A stretch of 64,000 nt of DNA from Leucocoprinus leucothites. Lineage: Eukaryota > Basidiomycota > Agaricomycetes > Agaricales > Agaricaceae. This document shows, piece by piece, positions 44,803 through 55,468 of the stretch. The DNA lies in assembly GCA_013368445.1 (NCBI GenBank), contig JAACJO010000005.1:2604001-2668000 (forward strand), given 5' to 3'. The position numbers and the translations under genes were made by a program. How positions within the stretch are numbered: the first letter of the stretch is position 1; each line of letters starts with the position of its first letter. The notes under the pieces are model-generated. The model was not told where the DNA came from. It was given only the letters and a program-made list of their open reading frames with translations, and made no database searches.

Positions 44803-45622
44803 TGCGGATGTGAACGCCTCTGAGCTTCTGTGTCCCCTGTATCGGGAGAGGCAAATATCGTGCATCATCATCAACATTGGAAGTAAATAAAAACAAACAA
44901 TATGACCCTCTTTTTGGAATTGATGAACCAGTTCACCAACCCTGTTGACAGGTCGCTCGTCGCGCGTCAGTTACCCAAATGGAAAAGATGGTTCACGAGC
45001 ATACGTTCCTGTCAGTCCCATTATTGATTATGCTCAAACCCGTGTAACCGAGATTGCTTAGGCTTCAGCATTTAAACTGTGCGGCACGTTTTAGGGTTTT
45101 CACTTTAGAGGTAGGCTGGGTAAAGAAATTTTCGTCGTACGATCAACATTGTTCGGCCTTTTTGTTGACTTGATGCTGCTGAGCAGCCTGCGAGACCCAC
45201 GGTAAGCGCTGTTCTGATATCCCTTGTTTCCAACATAGATAGCTGACTGTACAGAGGATCAGGAGAACCCTCTCGGTGTGACTATGGCTGCGACAGTACC
45301 CAATCTCAAGCAGACCGACCACATGCCTTCCATCATCATGCCCCCCACAAATATTGTGATACTCAGTACAATTAAAGGACCTGCACGGTTCAGCCCGCGC
45401 TATTAACGGAATCAAGGGGCTTGTCGCTTTCCATAGAATATCCGAATCAGATGCTTGTATCCACAGCAGTCTGCTTCCATTAAGCTCTAATCAGTTACAA
45501 TTCAATGAAGAAAGCGGGGAAGCTCCAGCGTGATGCATTCGATTCTAGAACGTGGCGGAGACGATACAGCAAGGCTAGCCAAAATGCCTATTGAATGACT
45601 AGGACAGCATACTTCTCTATGG
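44803..45622. other. Gap upstream of the SRR1-like gene, with a weak small ORF
   Basis: About 820 bp between the SRR1-like start and the MCTS1 stop. On the minus strand around 45480-45150 two pieces could form a tiny spliced gene: MEADCCGYKHLIRIFYGKR, then after an acceptor PLIVLSITIFVGGMMMEGMW and RLGTVAAIVTPRG, a possible membrane segment. The splice joints are weak and no family is recognised, so it is not called as a gene. Confidence 0.3.
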
Positions 45623-46407
45623 TCACAAGGCCTTGAGAGCCCAGAGATCATCGCCTAAATACGTAGTGGTTTCGACTCCGACACCCTTATTTGTCGCCTT
45701 CATATCCTCGGTTCCCATTTTCGTGATTCCCACTGCGACGGCATGCTCCTTGCCTTCTGCAAATATTCCTACGGGTGTGCCAGCCTGAAGGGCCGCTTCA
45801 GTTGGAGGCAGTTCACCTCCCTTTGACGTAAGTCCCGGACACATTATCTGTGCACCGGAAAGGACAAAACGGATGGCACCTCGGTCGATCTTTACTGCAG
45901 GTAGAATATGAGGATCTGCAGGTAGACCAGAAAGCACGAGGAGGAAGCATTTAATAAGCGCCTGCCCATTTGATCTTTGACTACTGCTGTGGTACACACG
46001 CACATTTATGAAGTAACCGCAAGGTTGGGAAGAATGACTCATCGAAGTGCTGGAAGAAAAGGGGTTCTTGCTTGACCGTGTATACCGAGATATGGTCTCT
46101 GCTATGCGTGAAGAAGAAAAAAGGGTGAGTTTCCCCGTTGCCCCGAGCCATCCCTTATCTTATCATCGAGTCAGCGACTGACCATTTGACCAACACCAAC
46201 CCCTCCTTCTTTGGCCAGATAGCCTCCAGTGTCTCAGGCTCTATCTTCCACTGCGAAAGGATACTGTTTCTGATCGAACGCTGTACCGAGGACTTCACGG
46301 GAGTGTGCCCGGAAATGTCTGAGCCGGGTGTGAATCTGTGTTCCGTTCAGGCAACGATCAGTCATCGAGAAGTCACAGGACAAAGGTGATATATACTTCT
46401 TGAACAT
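45623..46407 (-). CDS. TMA20: MCTS1/Tma20-type PUA protein (translation re-initiation, 40S recycling)
   Basis: Partners with DENR/Tma22 to release deacylated tRNA and mRNA from 40S subunits and to promote re-initiation. The very short first exon MFKK starts at 46407; an intron joins it to FTPGSDISGHTPVKSSVQRS, IRNSILSQWKIEPETLEAIW and PKKEGLVLVK. After another intron come ISVYTVKQEPLFFQHFDESF and FPTLRLLHKYPHILPAVKID. The PUA domain then starts with DRGAIRFVLSGAQIMCPGLT and continues GTPVGIFAEGKEHAVAVGIT, KMGTEDMKATNKGVGVETTT and YLGDDLWALKAL. The N-terminal blocks are conserved with human MCT-1. Four exons and normal length (about 180 residues). Confidence 0.93.
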
Positions 46408-46779
46408 GGTACAGGCGGTATCTCGGGTTGAATGGCAGATGAGGTGAATGGAAGAACTGGAGATAACTCGCGGCTATGAGATATGATCAACGCAAGTATG
46501 TCATCACCCAGTTTTGTTATCTCGTGACGTCCAAGGCAACCAAGTAAAATATACGCTAGATTCGGTTATACCCCTATGATTTTGCGATTTGTGTTCTATA
46601 TTATTGCTAGAAGTACATAAGATTAATCGTAAGACGAGAGCCAAACTCGAAAGCAGGACCACTAGAAGATCGTATAAACAAGCTGGGGGGAAGGGTAAAA
46701 GGGATCAAATGAACATGGTTCGAATATAAGCGAAAGGTTAACGACGAAAAGTAAGATACGAATAGCCGTTCCACCGAAA
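46408..46779. other. MCTS1 promoter and exportin-1 3' region
   Basis: About 370 bp between same-strand genes. No open frame with coding character and no RNA gene is seen. Confidence 0.5.
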
Positions 46780-49700
46780 TCATAGGTTTATGTCCTCGTC
46801 CTTATCTTCTAGCTGATCCGGTTTAAGCATGCCAGGGATACGCATGGCCTGCTGGTGGGCGAGTTCTGCCTTCTTCGCATTCTCTGCTTCCTTCTCTTCC
46901 AAATACAACTCGGCATTGTCATCTCCCGAGAACTCCTTGAGCTGAATGAGGAAGTCGCGAAGCGCCAGTTTGAAGCGGTTCAGATCGTTATGGTACTCGG
47001 CGAGTGCATTGACGAACGTTTGGAGTTCCGAACTGGGTGAGACGCAGTAAATCAACTTAGCGGATAAGAGGATTTAGACAAGAACTGTACCTGTGCACGT
47101 GGGGGAATGCGTTCTTAAGCAAGTTAGTAATGTATTGTCGGAGGAATACCGAGTTAGTCATGTTGGGATCAGGAACGGCCGCGGGATCAAACAAGGGAGT
47201 TTGAATGATGCTAAGCTCGACAAGCTGGTACATGCGTGCCAGTAAAGCACTCTGAAGCTTGAAGCCACTCTTGTGATCAGCGTCCGTCAAAACGAAGAAG
47301 ATATCCTGGAGGGTATTGAGGTAGTACTGTTGGAAGAATGCATTCGTAATAGCCGGGTCCGCGGCATTAGCGAAGTTGTTCACAACCTCCAGGCAAACTG
47401 AAAAGAGGGTCTGTAAGTTTATTATACAAATAAAGGGTGATATGCTTCATACGGTTAAGGCCGGTGTCTGCGATGTCACGCATAGTATGCTTAATCGCCC
47501 AGATGATGCTGTCCATGAATAACTTAAATTGATTTGGGGGAATTCCGAGCAGTGCTGTTGAGCGCGTCAGCCAATGATGAGACGAATGTTGGCACCCCTT
47601 TACCTGGGAAGCAATGGAGATTGATTGCACGAAGAAGCTTAAAGAATCCAACACGGTGCTCGGGGAACTCCGCGAAATCTTGGTTAATCATGTTTAGAGT
47701 AGGCTCAAAGACAGCGTCAAGAATTGCGGGCACTTGTGGTGTCAAGAGACCCTAATTTGGGAGTCAGAGACCGAATGCTTGTGGTTTGTAGTTACAAAAA
47801 TACCCACCTGTAGACGAGTCGTGATGGTGGCCATCACGTTGAGAACTTCCGCATCGCGGGCCGTAGGAACATTGCGGTTGTAATCACCGAGGATAGCGTC
47901 CAAGAGTGGAGGGATAAAGTTATTGTTAACAGCCTCGAGGTCTTCCGCTTTCTTGATATAAGTTTCCATCAGTTTCAGTATTTCCTTCTTCACGGTCCTA
48001 AGTTGCCGGATCTTCGGCGTTCTGGTGGCAACAAGGCCTGAAAGATATGCTCAGCATGGGGGTGTGGGGCAGTGGAGGATGCGAACCTTCTTTAGCCACA
48101 GTCTCACTGATGATGCCACTGACAGCCTTATAAAGACCTAGCATATCAAGGAAAATGCGCCCAAGTTGCGGGAGATAGAAACTGCCGATTGAGGTACAGG
48201 CTGAGACATTAGTCTTGAGGACATTGGCAAGAATCTTAATGTTGTCCGTGTTCGAGAGGACGTCAAGATTTTGGGAAGCTTGAGCCATGAGAGAATCCCA
48301 CTGGATTGGCAATCAGCCGCGGCACTAGGACTTAAATAGCGAGTTTACTCACAGCATTATTTGGAAGATCCATTAGTTTTCCGATCAGTTTCTCTTGCTG
48401 AGGCTTGTTGGGTTGCGCGGAAATCATGTAACCAACAGCTTCATAGAAAGTATGCACCTTGAGACATCTCGTCAATGAAACTGAAAGGAGCATCTCTTGC
48501 TTAAAACCTTACTTGTTGAGGAGACAGATCAACGGTAATGCGGTGCAATGAACGAAGAATATCGTCGACAAACGGTTCCGACTCTCCGCTTTGTTGCATA
48601 ACAAAGTGCTTTCTGCACTTCTGCGCAATTTTGATGAAGGTATCGCAAGCCATGTCCTGAACACCTGGAGAGGAAACGACTTAGCGAGGGAAGAGAGTAT
48701 CGGGCAGATTACGCACCCTCATGAGTCTCATGCATAAACTCGAAAAGTTTGTTTACGACTGTCTTCAAGAACTTCCAGTGCGCTTTGAGGAAACGTGGGT
48801 ATTGACCGACAATATACATGATATCCGAGGCAACAACGGCCTTGTTGTCTTTTCCGCGCTTGATTTCGCAGAGACCCAAGAGGTCTTTGATAACAGTTAC
48901 CAAGAAACGTTTCTCCGTTTCCTCGTCTGTGAATCCATCCTAGGTCACTGATGATAGAATATATACAAAGAGTAGGACTCACTCATGGCGCCTGATATTG
49001 AACCAATAGCCCAGCAAAGCGTGTTAAGATTGTTCCATGACCACTCCGTCCCATCAACTTGCTTGGCAAGTTTCTCAGTGAGAATAGTCTCGGTATCTGA
49101 CACGTCCAAATGCGTCAGGTAAACAAGGAGCTCCCTCATTGACTTATAAAGGACGATGGTGTCGCTCTCCTTCATAAACTCTCGGACAATTTCTCCTTCC
49201 TCATTTTCGACAATGAGCACCTGGTATACTCAAGTGAGATGATATCATTAGTAAGAGAAAAAGTAACGTACCTCCTCCGGTTTCACCATCTTCTCGATAA
49301 CGACCAAACGGAGATTTGACAAGACGTCACTATAGATATTCTTCCTCAAAGACATGCCGTTTAGCATGTTCTGCCCATTGGTGCCGCCCAAACTAAGACC
49401 CATCAACATGCTCGATTCGCCGATAGGCAAGCTTTGAATCTCCTCATAGAGCTCCGCCACAAGCTTCAACCAGTACTCAAGGCAGATCTTGAAAATCTCG
49501 CGCTCGTCCACCTGCGATACTTTGACCATGTATAAATGGGCGTTAAGCAGCACGTCGCGGTTCTGCTCAGTCTCAACACAACGTAGGTGATTTGACAAGA
49601 AGTTTGAGAGGAATAAGGCGAGGTTGAGAACTAGTTCTTGACCGTTGTCACCGGCATCTGCATAAGCTTGGGCAATGTTGGTGCTTGGTGGTATCATTCG

Positions 49701-50897
49701 GTTGATTGAGGTCATGACCATGGCAAACAGGATCACGAATTTGGGGTCGTATTCAGGTCCGACATTGAGAGCAGCAATCTCAGCAAGACATTTAAGCGTC
49801 ACTGTCCGGAATTCAGGAGTTTCAAGGAACTAGAGGATTGATGATTAATCGATCATTATTATATTGGTGAGAGCGAAATGATGATTACTCACGCGAGTCA
49901 GCAGAAGGTCGATAATTCTGGTCTCAAAAATATAACCAAGAGGGATCCAGTTGAGGAAACGCAAAAGAGTTTCCAGCGTTGCTTTGATAAGGGAAGTCTT
50001 GTTGGCCTCTTCGAGGACCTCCGAGCACAATTTAAAGATTTCCGAAAACTCGCCACACATCTGGTTCTTCAAGTGTCTAATCTTCGTTTGCGTCATTTGT
50101 TCTGCGGAAAAGTCAAAAATCTCTTCCGAGAGAAGCTTGAGGATAACCATGTTGTTTTCGCATAACGAGAGATTGGTTTTGGACGACTCGACCAGCTCGG
50201 TGATAAAGGTTGGCCAGTTGTGTGGCCACTCTTGCTTCAAGATCTGTTGGTCGGCGTCAAATATGGGCTAAAGACGCGTAGAAGACTGAGAAACACACCT
50301 GAACAAGTGCAAGGTTCAATTTGTTGATGTAAGTCTTCTCCTTTCTCAGAGCAACTTCGTCGGAGGCAACTTTCACCGTGACGCCGACAATGAAATTCCG
50401 AATGCCTTGGTTATTCTAAATCAACAAGCTGAAAGGAACAACCGAAGCGAAAGTCCGTACCTTGTCGCTGGCCATCCGGTAGAGTTTTCCACCGCGTCGT
50501 AATCAGCTTTTCCAAGATTTGAAGACCGATGTACTACTCGTTAACCAATCAATCAACTGCAATGGTGAGGCGATGCGTAGAAGTGTCATGCCTTTGATTG
50601 CGGAAACGACGACTTTTCAAGAATATCTGGCACTCTTGTCCACGAGTCTGGGTGCTCTTGGAACTGGGTCAGGACCTGTTGCCCTAATTGTTGCTTCAGG
50701 GTTGGTTATCAGATTGAGCTGCAACGAAACGCGTAGAAACGACAGCCACTGCTCACCTCTTGCCCTGAGCCGGTATAAAAGGCCATCACGACCTTATCGA
50801 GGAGAGCAACATCGAACTCCCTCGAGAAATCGAGCAGACCCTGCAAATATAATCAATGACATATCTGCGACGTGATGAGAGCCGGACTTGCCTCCAT
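46780..50897 (-). CDS. CRM1: Exportin-1 (CRM1/XPO1), nuclear export receptor
   Basis: Importin-beta-type HEAT protein that exports leucine-rich NES cargoes with Ran-GTP. The start [20 protein letters not shown] is split after codon 2 by a GC-AG intron. Next come the importin N-terminal region, [20 protein letters not shown], and [12 protein letters not shown]. The central HEAT region includes [40 protein letters not shown], and [20 protein letters not shown]. The Cys in DMACDTF (codon at 48645-48647) is the position that reacts with leptomycin B in human and fission yeast proteins. The C-terminal HEATs follow, then an acidic tail [11 protein letters not shown]. About 20 exons. Length, about 1,070 residues, is standard. 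Confidence 0.96.
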
Positions 50898-51184
50898 TAT
50901 AAACGGACAGTGCTATGAGGAGGTGGGGCGGATGAGAGGAGCTGAGGAAATCGTGGTTGAATAAGAAGAGACACAGAGTTGTGCTCGCTGGGCAAAGGGT
51001 GGACAGCTACTTTGGGAGCTGTGTCTGTAATCGCTGATCACGAGATCTCTGCATCGGCTGAGTTTCAATTGGCTACCGGTTCTCCTCTAGGGTTAGGGCT
51101 TGACGCTGGCCTTGTCTTGCCCGATCTCACAAGTCTGGACCATGGCAAGCCTGACAAACCTGGCCATTTCTCAGACCACCACTC
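50898..51184. promoter_or_regulatory. Divergent promoter between exportin-1 and the MDR oxidoreductase
   Basis: About 290 bp between opposite start codons. It contains CTAGGGTTAGGG at 51087-51098, two telomere-type units on the + strand, comparable to the element before the EI24-like gene. Confidence 0.5.
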
Positions 51185-52476
51185 ATGGCTCCCCAATCTA
51201 TTCCAGATATCCAGAAAGCATGGATTAGCACCTGCCAGGGCACACCCGCCAAGTCACTGAAGCTGGTATCTGACTGGCCTGTACCTAAGCGACTCCAGCC
51301 AGAAGAGGTACTCGTTCGCATCCAGGCTGGGTCACTCAACCCAGTGTACGTCTTTATGCCTCGTACTTCGCTTTGGTATCCTATATTGATTCTGCTAGCC
51401 AGTGGCTGGAAGTTAATGAAAGTGTTGCCCAACTTCATCGCCCGACGCCCCAACGTCGCGGAACACGATTTCACCGGTGTCATCGTCGACTCGAATCGGA
51501 CCCATTTCAACAACGGGGATGAGGTGTTCGGTTGGATTCCAGTGTGTATGCTACAACTTTTCAATTTACTTCCGAGATCATACCTGACTGACTGACGTCA
51601 TCTAGATCTTAATATGAGCACCAGTCAGGGCGCCTTGGCTCAGTTCGTTCGCGTACCTGCGGACCACCTCGTTCTTCGGCCTCGGAACATCACTCCAGTC
51701 CAAGCAGCCGGCATATCCTTAGCGAGTTTGACGGCATACCAAGCATTGTTCGATATCGCACATTTGGAAGCCAATCAGACCATCCTCATCAGTGGTGGTA
51801 GTACTGCCGTTGGTGCTTTCGCCGTTCAGCTCGCCAAGGCCTCAGGAGCGAGGGTGATTGCGACCGCTTCGGGGAGGAACGAACAGCATGTTCGCGACCT
51901 TGGTGCAGACGAATTTATTAACTATACGAAGACAGATCTTCCGAAGGCTCTTACCGAAAGAGCCCAAGTTTCCCCAAAGCTCAACGTCATCTTTGATGCT
52001 GTGGGAGCTTCCGACTCGTCCTTGTATACCGCGAGCGAAGCATACCTTGCTCCGAATGGTATTTTTGTAACGACCGGTCCCTTGCCGCAGACATCTTCCG
52101 TCTCGGAGTTCTGGAAGCTCTTCAAGACCTTCGGTGCTGTCATTACCCCACGATGGCTGGGAGGAACGAAACGAGCATATAAGTATGTACACACGCAGAA
52201 TACTCTCTTCACTGTACCTGATTGTGTGAGCAGACTTGTCGCAGTCACCAACAAACCAAACGATCTTCGCGCAATCCAAGGCCTCGTCGCCGAAGGTATG
52301 TGTTCAGTTGCGCGCATTCCATTCATTGTTTATCGGTTCATTTGCTATAAGGATCTGTCAAGCCCGTCGTTGACTCGGTTTATGCTTTTGAAGATGTCCT
52401 CCAGGCTTATGATCGCCTAATGAGCACCCATGCCACGGGAAAGGTTGTCATAAAAGTCGATTCAGTTGCGGAATAG
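51185..52476 (+). CDS. Zinc-free MDR oxidoreductase (quinone oxidoreductase/RTN4IP1-like)
   Basis: Medium-chain dehydrogenase/reductase using NAD(P)H; substrate unknown. Start MAPQSIPDIQKAWISTCQGT at 51185, then LQPEEVLVRIQAGSLNPV, the GroES-like N-terminal fold. RRPNVAEHDFTGVIVDSNRT and GDEVFGWIPV follow, with no zinc-ligand cluster visible. The Rossmann domain has ILISGGSTAVGAFAVQLAKA, a GxxxxGxxxxxxA pattern, then GARVIATASGRNEQHVRDLG and ADEFINYTKTDL. Later NVIFDAVGASDSSLYTASEA and the C-terminus VVDSVYAFEDVLQAYDRLMS, THATGKVVIKV, all family-typical. Four introns or so (from about 51344, 51543, 52182, 52295). Confidence 0.85.
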
Positions 52477-52619
52477 ACGGCTGTACTTTACCGGACTTAT
52501 TCACTTAATTTGTACGGATCTTATCTCACTGTCACAGCCAACTACGCTGCATTTTCGACCTCGTGTAACATTGTTCTGGTTGACATGGTGGGCATCAATT
52601 CAACTTTACCTTCTCCTCC

Positions 52620-53241
52620 ATGCACGCTTTTGTCACCGTGGGCTCCACGCGATTTGACTTGCTCGTCAAAGAAATTCTGTCCTCCCGTACATTACAAGCG
52701 CTGAAGCAGCGTGGATGCACTACACTTACTGTCCAATGCGGGAACTCTGCCTATGAACAGGCCAGCCTGGTGGCCAAAGGGGAGACAGCCCGCCTCGTAC
52801 TTGAGGGGATTCCGGTGGAACTCTGGAAGTTTAAACCCGCCTTGAAAGAAGAGTATGAAAAAGCAGACCTTGTTATTAGCCATGCAGGTTAGAGAGATAA
52901 GCCCAAAACCGATATCTGCCACGCGCTCACCAGATCCACAGGATCAGGGACAATTATTGAGATCCTCCGTCTACCAAAACCACTTATTGTGGTTCCAAAC
53001 CCAACGCTCCTTCATAACCATCAAGAGGAATTGGCTCAGGCTTTGGAAGCTCAAAAGCATCTCACATCATCCACTGTCGAGTGAGTGTCATTTTTACCGA
53101 TTCAGAGACGAAGGCCAATCAAAACTAGAAACCTTGCGGAGACGATCATGAAGTTCAATCAAGATGATATCGTTCCTTTTCCTGCATTTGACGGTAGTAG
53201 GTTCAGGCGGTTGTTGGACGAAGAAATGGGTTTCGTTTAAA
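52620..53241 (+). CDS. ALG13: UDP-GlcNAc transferase subunit ALG13
   Basis: Catalytic subunit, with the membrane anchor ALG14, of the enzyme adding the second GlcNAc to dolichol-PP-GlcNAc at the ER (N-glycan synthesis). Start [20 protein letters not shown] at 52620, then [18 protein letters not shown] and [14 protein letters not shown]. An intron joins SHAG to [20 protein letters not shown], giving the GT28 motif HAGSGT, followed by [20 protein letters not shown]. The second intron precedes the last short exon ending [13 protein letters not shown]. Length is about 170-180 residues, close to the yeast protein. The TRM9 start follows 76 bp downstream on the same strand. Confidence 0.92.
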
Positions 53242-53317
53242 TTCCAAATTTTGATCGCTCATGTTGAGAATACATTCGTTTTCTTCTGACCACCATCTCC
53301 TCTCCGCGGTAATCCCC

Positions 53318-54303
53318 ATGGCACCCAAAGCTGTCTCTGAGGTGGAGGTTGATCTCGACCCGGAGACTTATGAGACCCAAAACGTCCACGCGATCTACGA
53401 TAAAATTGCCGGTCATTTCTCGAGTACAAGATATAAAGTAACAAAGTGGCCCATGTCTTTCTTTTTGTGCCTTTTCCCTGACGTTATTTTCGAGCTAGCC
53501 ATGGCCTATCATCGCGAGATTTCTTGCTGAGCTTCCCAGTGGCTGGATCGGGCTCGATTCTGGGACTGGAAATGGGAAATATCTACCACTGGATCGACAA
53601 GGGGATATATGGACGATTGGGTTGGATCGTAGCATCAATTTATTGAAGATTGCCCAACAAGCTGGGGGAAAGATGCGAGAAGTGGTCCTTGGAAATGTTC
53701 TCGACTGTTGCTGGAGGAGACATGCATATGTATGTATAAATCGTAAAAAGACAATGCATCTGATCTTAGATAAAGCTTAGGACTATGCTATTTCAATAGC
53801 AACAATCCACCATCTTGCGACGCCTCAAAGAAGGATGCTCGCTGTGCAGGTGAACGCGCTCTTTCTACGGACGCTGGAATGGTGGCTGAGAAACTTTTGG
53901 TTCGTAGCGCCTCCTACAAAGTGTATCTCCGGAACACGGTCGAGTTCTCATATACGTCTGGGCGATTGAGCAGGACGAGCTTTCTAAAAGGATCGTCCCC
54001 CAAGGAGAACCTGATGTCGCCAAATTAGGGAGGGACGTGGTCGTGCCTTGGGTCTTGTCAAGACAGAATGCCCCGAAGAGCCTCAATTCGTCGGGCCGGG
54101 ACGAGGAAATCTACAATCGTTACTATCATATGTTTGCCAAAGGCGAACTGACAAGTCTTGTTACTGAAGCCGCCAACCAACTTGATCTTGTAGTGGGTGC
54201 TGCAAATGGGCAACCTGCACCAGCGCAAGGGGTGGCGATCGTGCAAGATGGATGGGAGAGGTCAAATTATTATGTAGAGCTTCGACGTTGGAGAATTCCT
54301 TAA
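53318..54303 (+). CDS. TRM9: tRNA wobble-uridine carboxymethyl methyltransferase TRM9
   Basis: SAM-dependent enzyme completing mcm5U/mcm5s2U at the wobble position of tRNAs, with Trm112 as partner in yeast. Start MAPKAVSEVEVDLDPETYET at 53318, then QNVHAIYDKIAGHFSSTRYK, the family motif (YD.IA.HFS.TRYKPWP). Across an intron follows PWPIIARFLAELPSGWIGLD, with the SAM loop DSGTGNGKYL, then DIWTIGLDRS. YAISIATIHHLATPQRRM carries the ISIAVIHH-type motif IV. The C-terminal part RVLIYVWAIEQDELSKRIVP leads into WVLSRQ, a YNRYYHMFAKGELTSLV block and ERSNYYVELRRWRIP. The last blocks are diagnostic for TRM9/ALKBH8. Four introns. Confidence 0.92.
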
Positions 54304-54391
54304 GGAATTTCAACTAAACTTGTCCGATCGAAAACAGAATGCATTAAAAAGGTGCAGAAGAGGAGGAATGTGTTGGTACAAAAACATGAGT

Positions 54392-55153
54392 CTACTCGCT
54401 GGCAGCCATAACTAGCAAGAACATTAGCGTCAACATGGAGACCAAAGAGAGAATTCAGAGGACTTACTAGCATTGATCAGATCCCCACCGCTATCCCGTA
54501 GTGCTCGTACAGCCTTCGCTCGCGAACAATTAACTTGTTGCATGACAAGATCAATATCCTTGGGGTCAACACCTGTCTCATCCACAGGCCCATCGTCCTC
54601 AACCTCCTTGAGCTCAGGCACGTCATCCTCGTCACCGGGGTCACCGGCGGTGGCGCTTTCAAGAGAGGTTGTGTTTGCGGCGGTAGCGAGCTGCTGAGCA
54701 GCAGAAAGTTGAGCATGGGAGTTCATGTCTTCGATCTACAGGTCCTATCAGTATTCGGGCGATGAAGCAGATGGAGAAAAATAGCATGCCTTGGCTTCGC
54801 CGAAGACGATGTAGCAGTCACTGTTGGGCGACTTGTAGACGTCGGGGGATGCCATCACAAAGAGAATCTACTTCTCGTTTAGCGCGTTTTCCCTCCGCGA
54901 TGTTGTACTGAATGCATACGTTTTTGGGTCTCCTGAGGGTAACGCGGGTAATACCAGGAACTTTCTTCAAGCCCAAGCTGAGGAGGGCCTTGCGTGCCTT
55001 GCGCTCGGAACGCGACTGGATCTTCTCAAGGGCGGCATTGGAAGTGGGATCTTCCTCCTGCTCTTGCTCGTGCTCATGGTCATGGTCATGGTCGTGGTCG
55101 TGACCCTCGTGGTCAGAATGGTCGGAAGTAACTTCTTCAATGTGGGCGGACAT
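54392..55153 (-). CDS. EGD2: Nascent polypeptide-associated complex subunit alpha (NAC-alpha/EGD2)
   Basis: With NAC-beta it binds nascent chains at the ribosome exit and limits mistargeting to the ER. Start [20 protein letters not shown] at 55153; the N-terminus continues as an unusual His/Asp/Glu run before [20 protein letters not shown]. The NAC domain reads [34 protein letters not shown], then [20 protein letters not shown]. The linker is acidic ([18 protein letters not shown]). The C-terminal UBA domain is [20 protein letters not shown] then [13 protein letters not shown], ending MAASE. Introns are at about 54473-54420, 54785-54735 and near 54850-54890. Stop lies 88 bp from the TRM9 stop (convergent). 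Confidence 0.93.
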
Positions 55154-55468
55154 CTAGTAGGAGCGTCAGTACATCTGAAATATCAAGATAGCATCCATCT
55201 CTGGACGCCAGAGGCAGTATGACAGAATGCGTCGATGGGGACGTGGCCATGAAAGACCCGATGACAGCATACCTTTTGGATTTGAAGACAGGCGAGACCA
55301 ACGAGCTCGACGGCGCGGACGACGGCGACGCGTGATTCCGCTTTGGGAATGTTGTTTGGCGTTGACGTGGTATGCTTGACAAAAGCCCTGTGAGCAAACT
55401 AATTACACAGTGACTATTCTCGGTCCTAACGTATCTGTTCCTCCATTTCGTCCTTCGGTTTCATTGCC
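55154..55468. promoter_or_regulatory. Divergent promoter between NAC-alpha and TSC1
   Basis: 315 bp between start codons on opposite strands. The minus-strand frame here (55397-55137) overlaps the NAC-alpha start and has no domain, so it is not called. Confidence 0.5.

Noticed and set aside
46700..46740. GGTTCGAATA resembling a tRNA B box
   Set aside because: No A box at the right distance and no cloverleaf pairing.
51842..52326. Minus-strand frames of about 145 and 134 codons
   Set aside because: They overlap the Rossmann domain of the MDR oxidoreductase, whose protein motifs are unmistakable.
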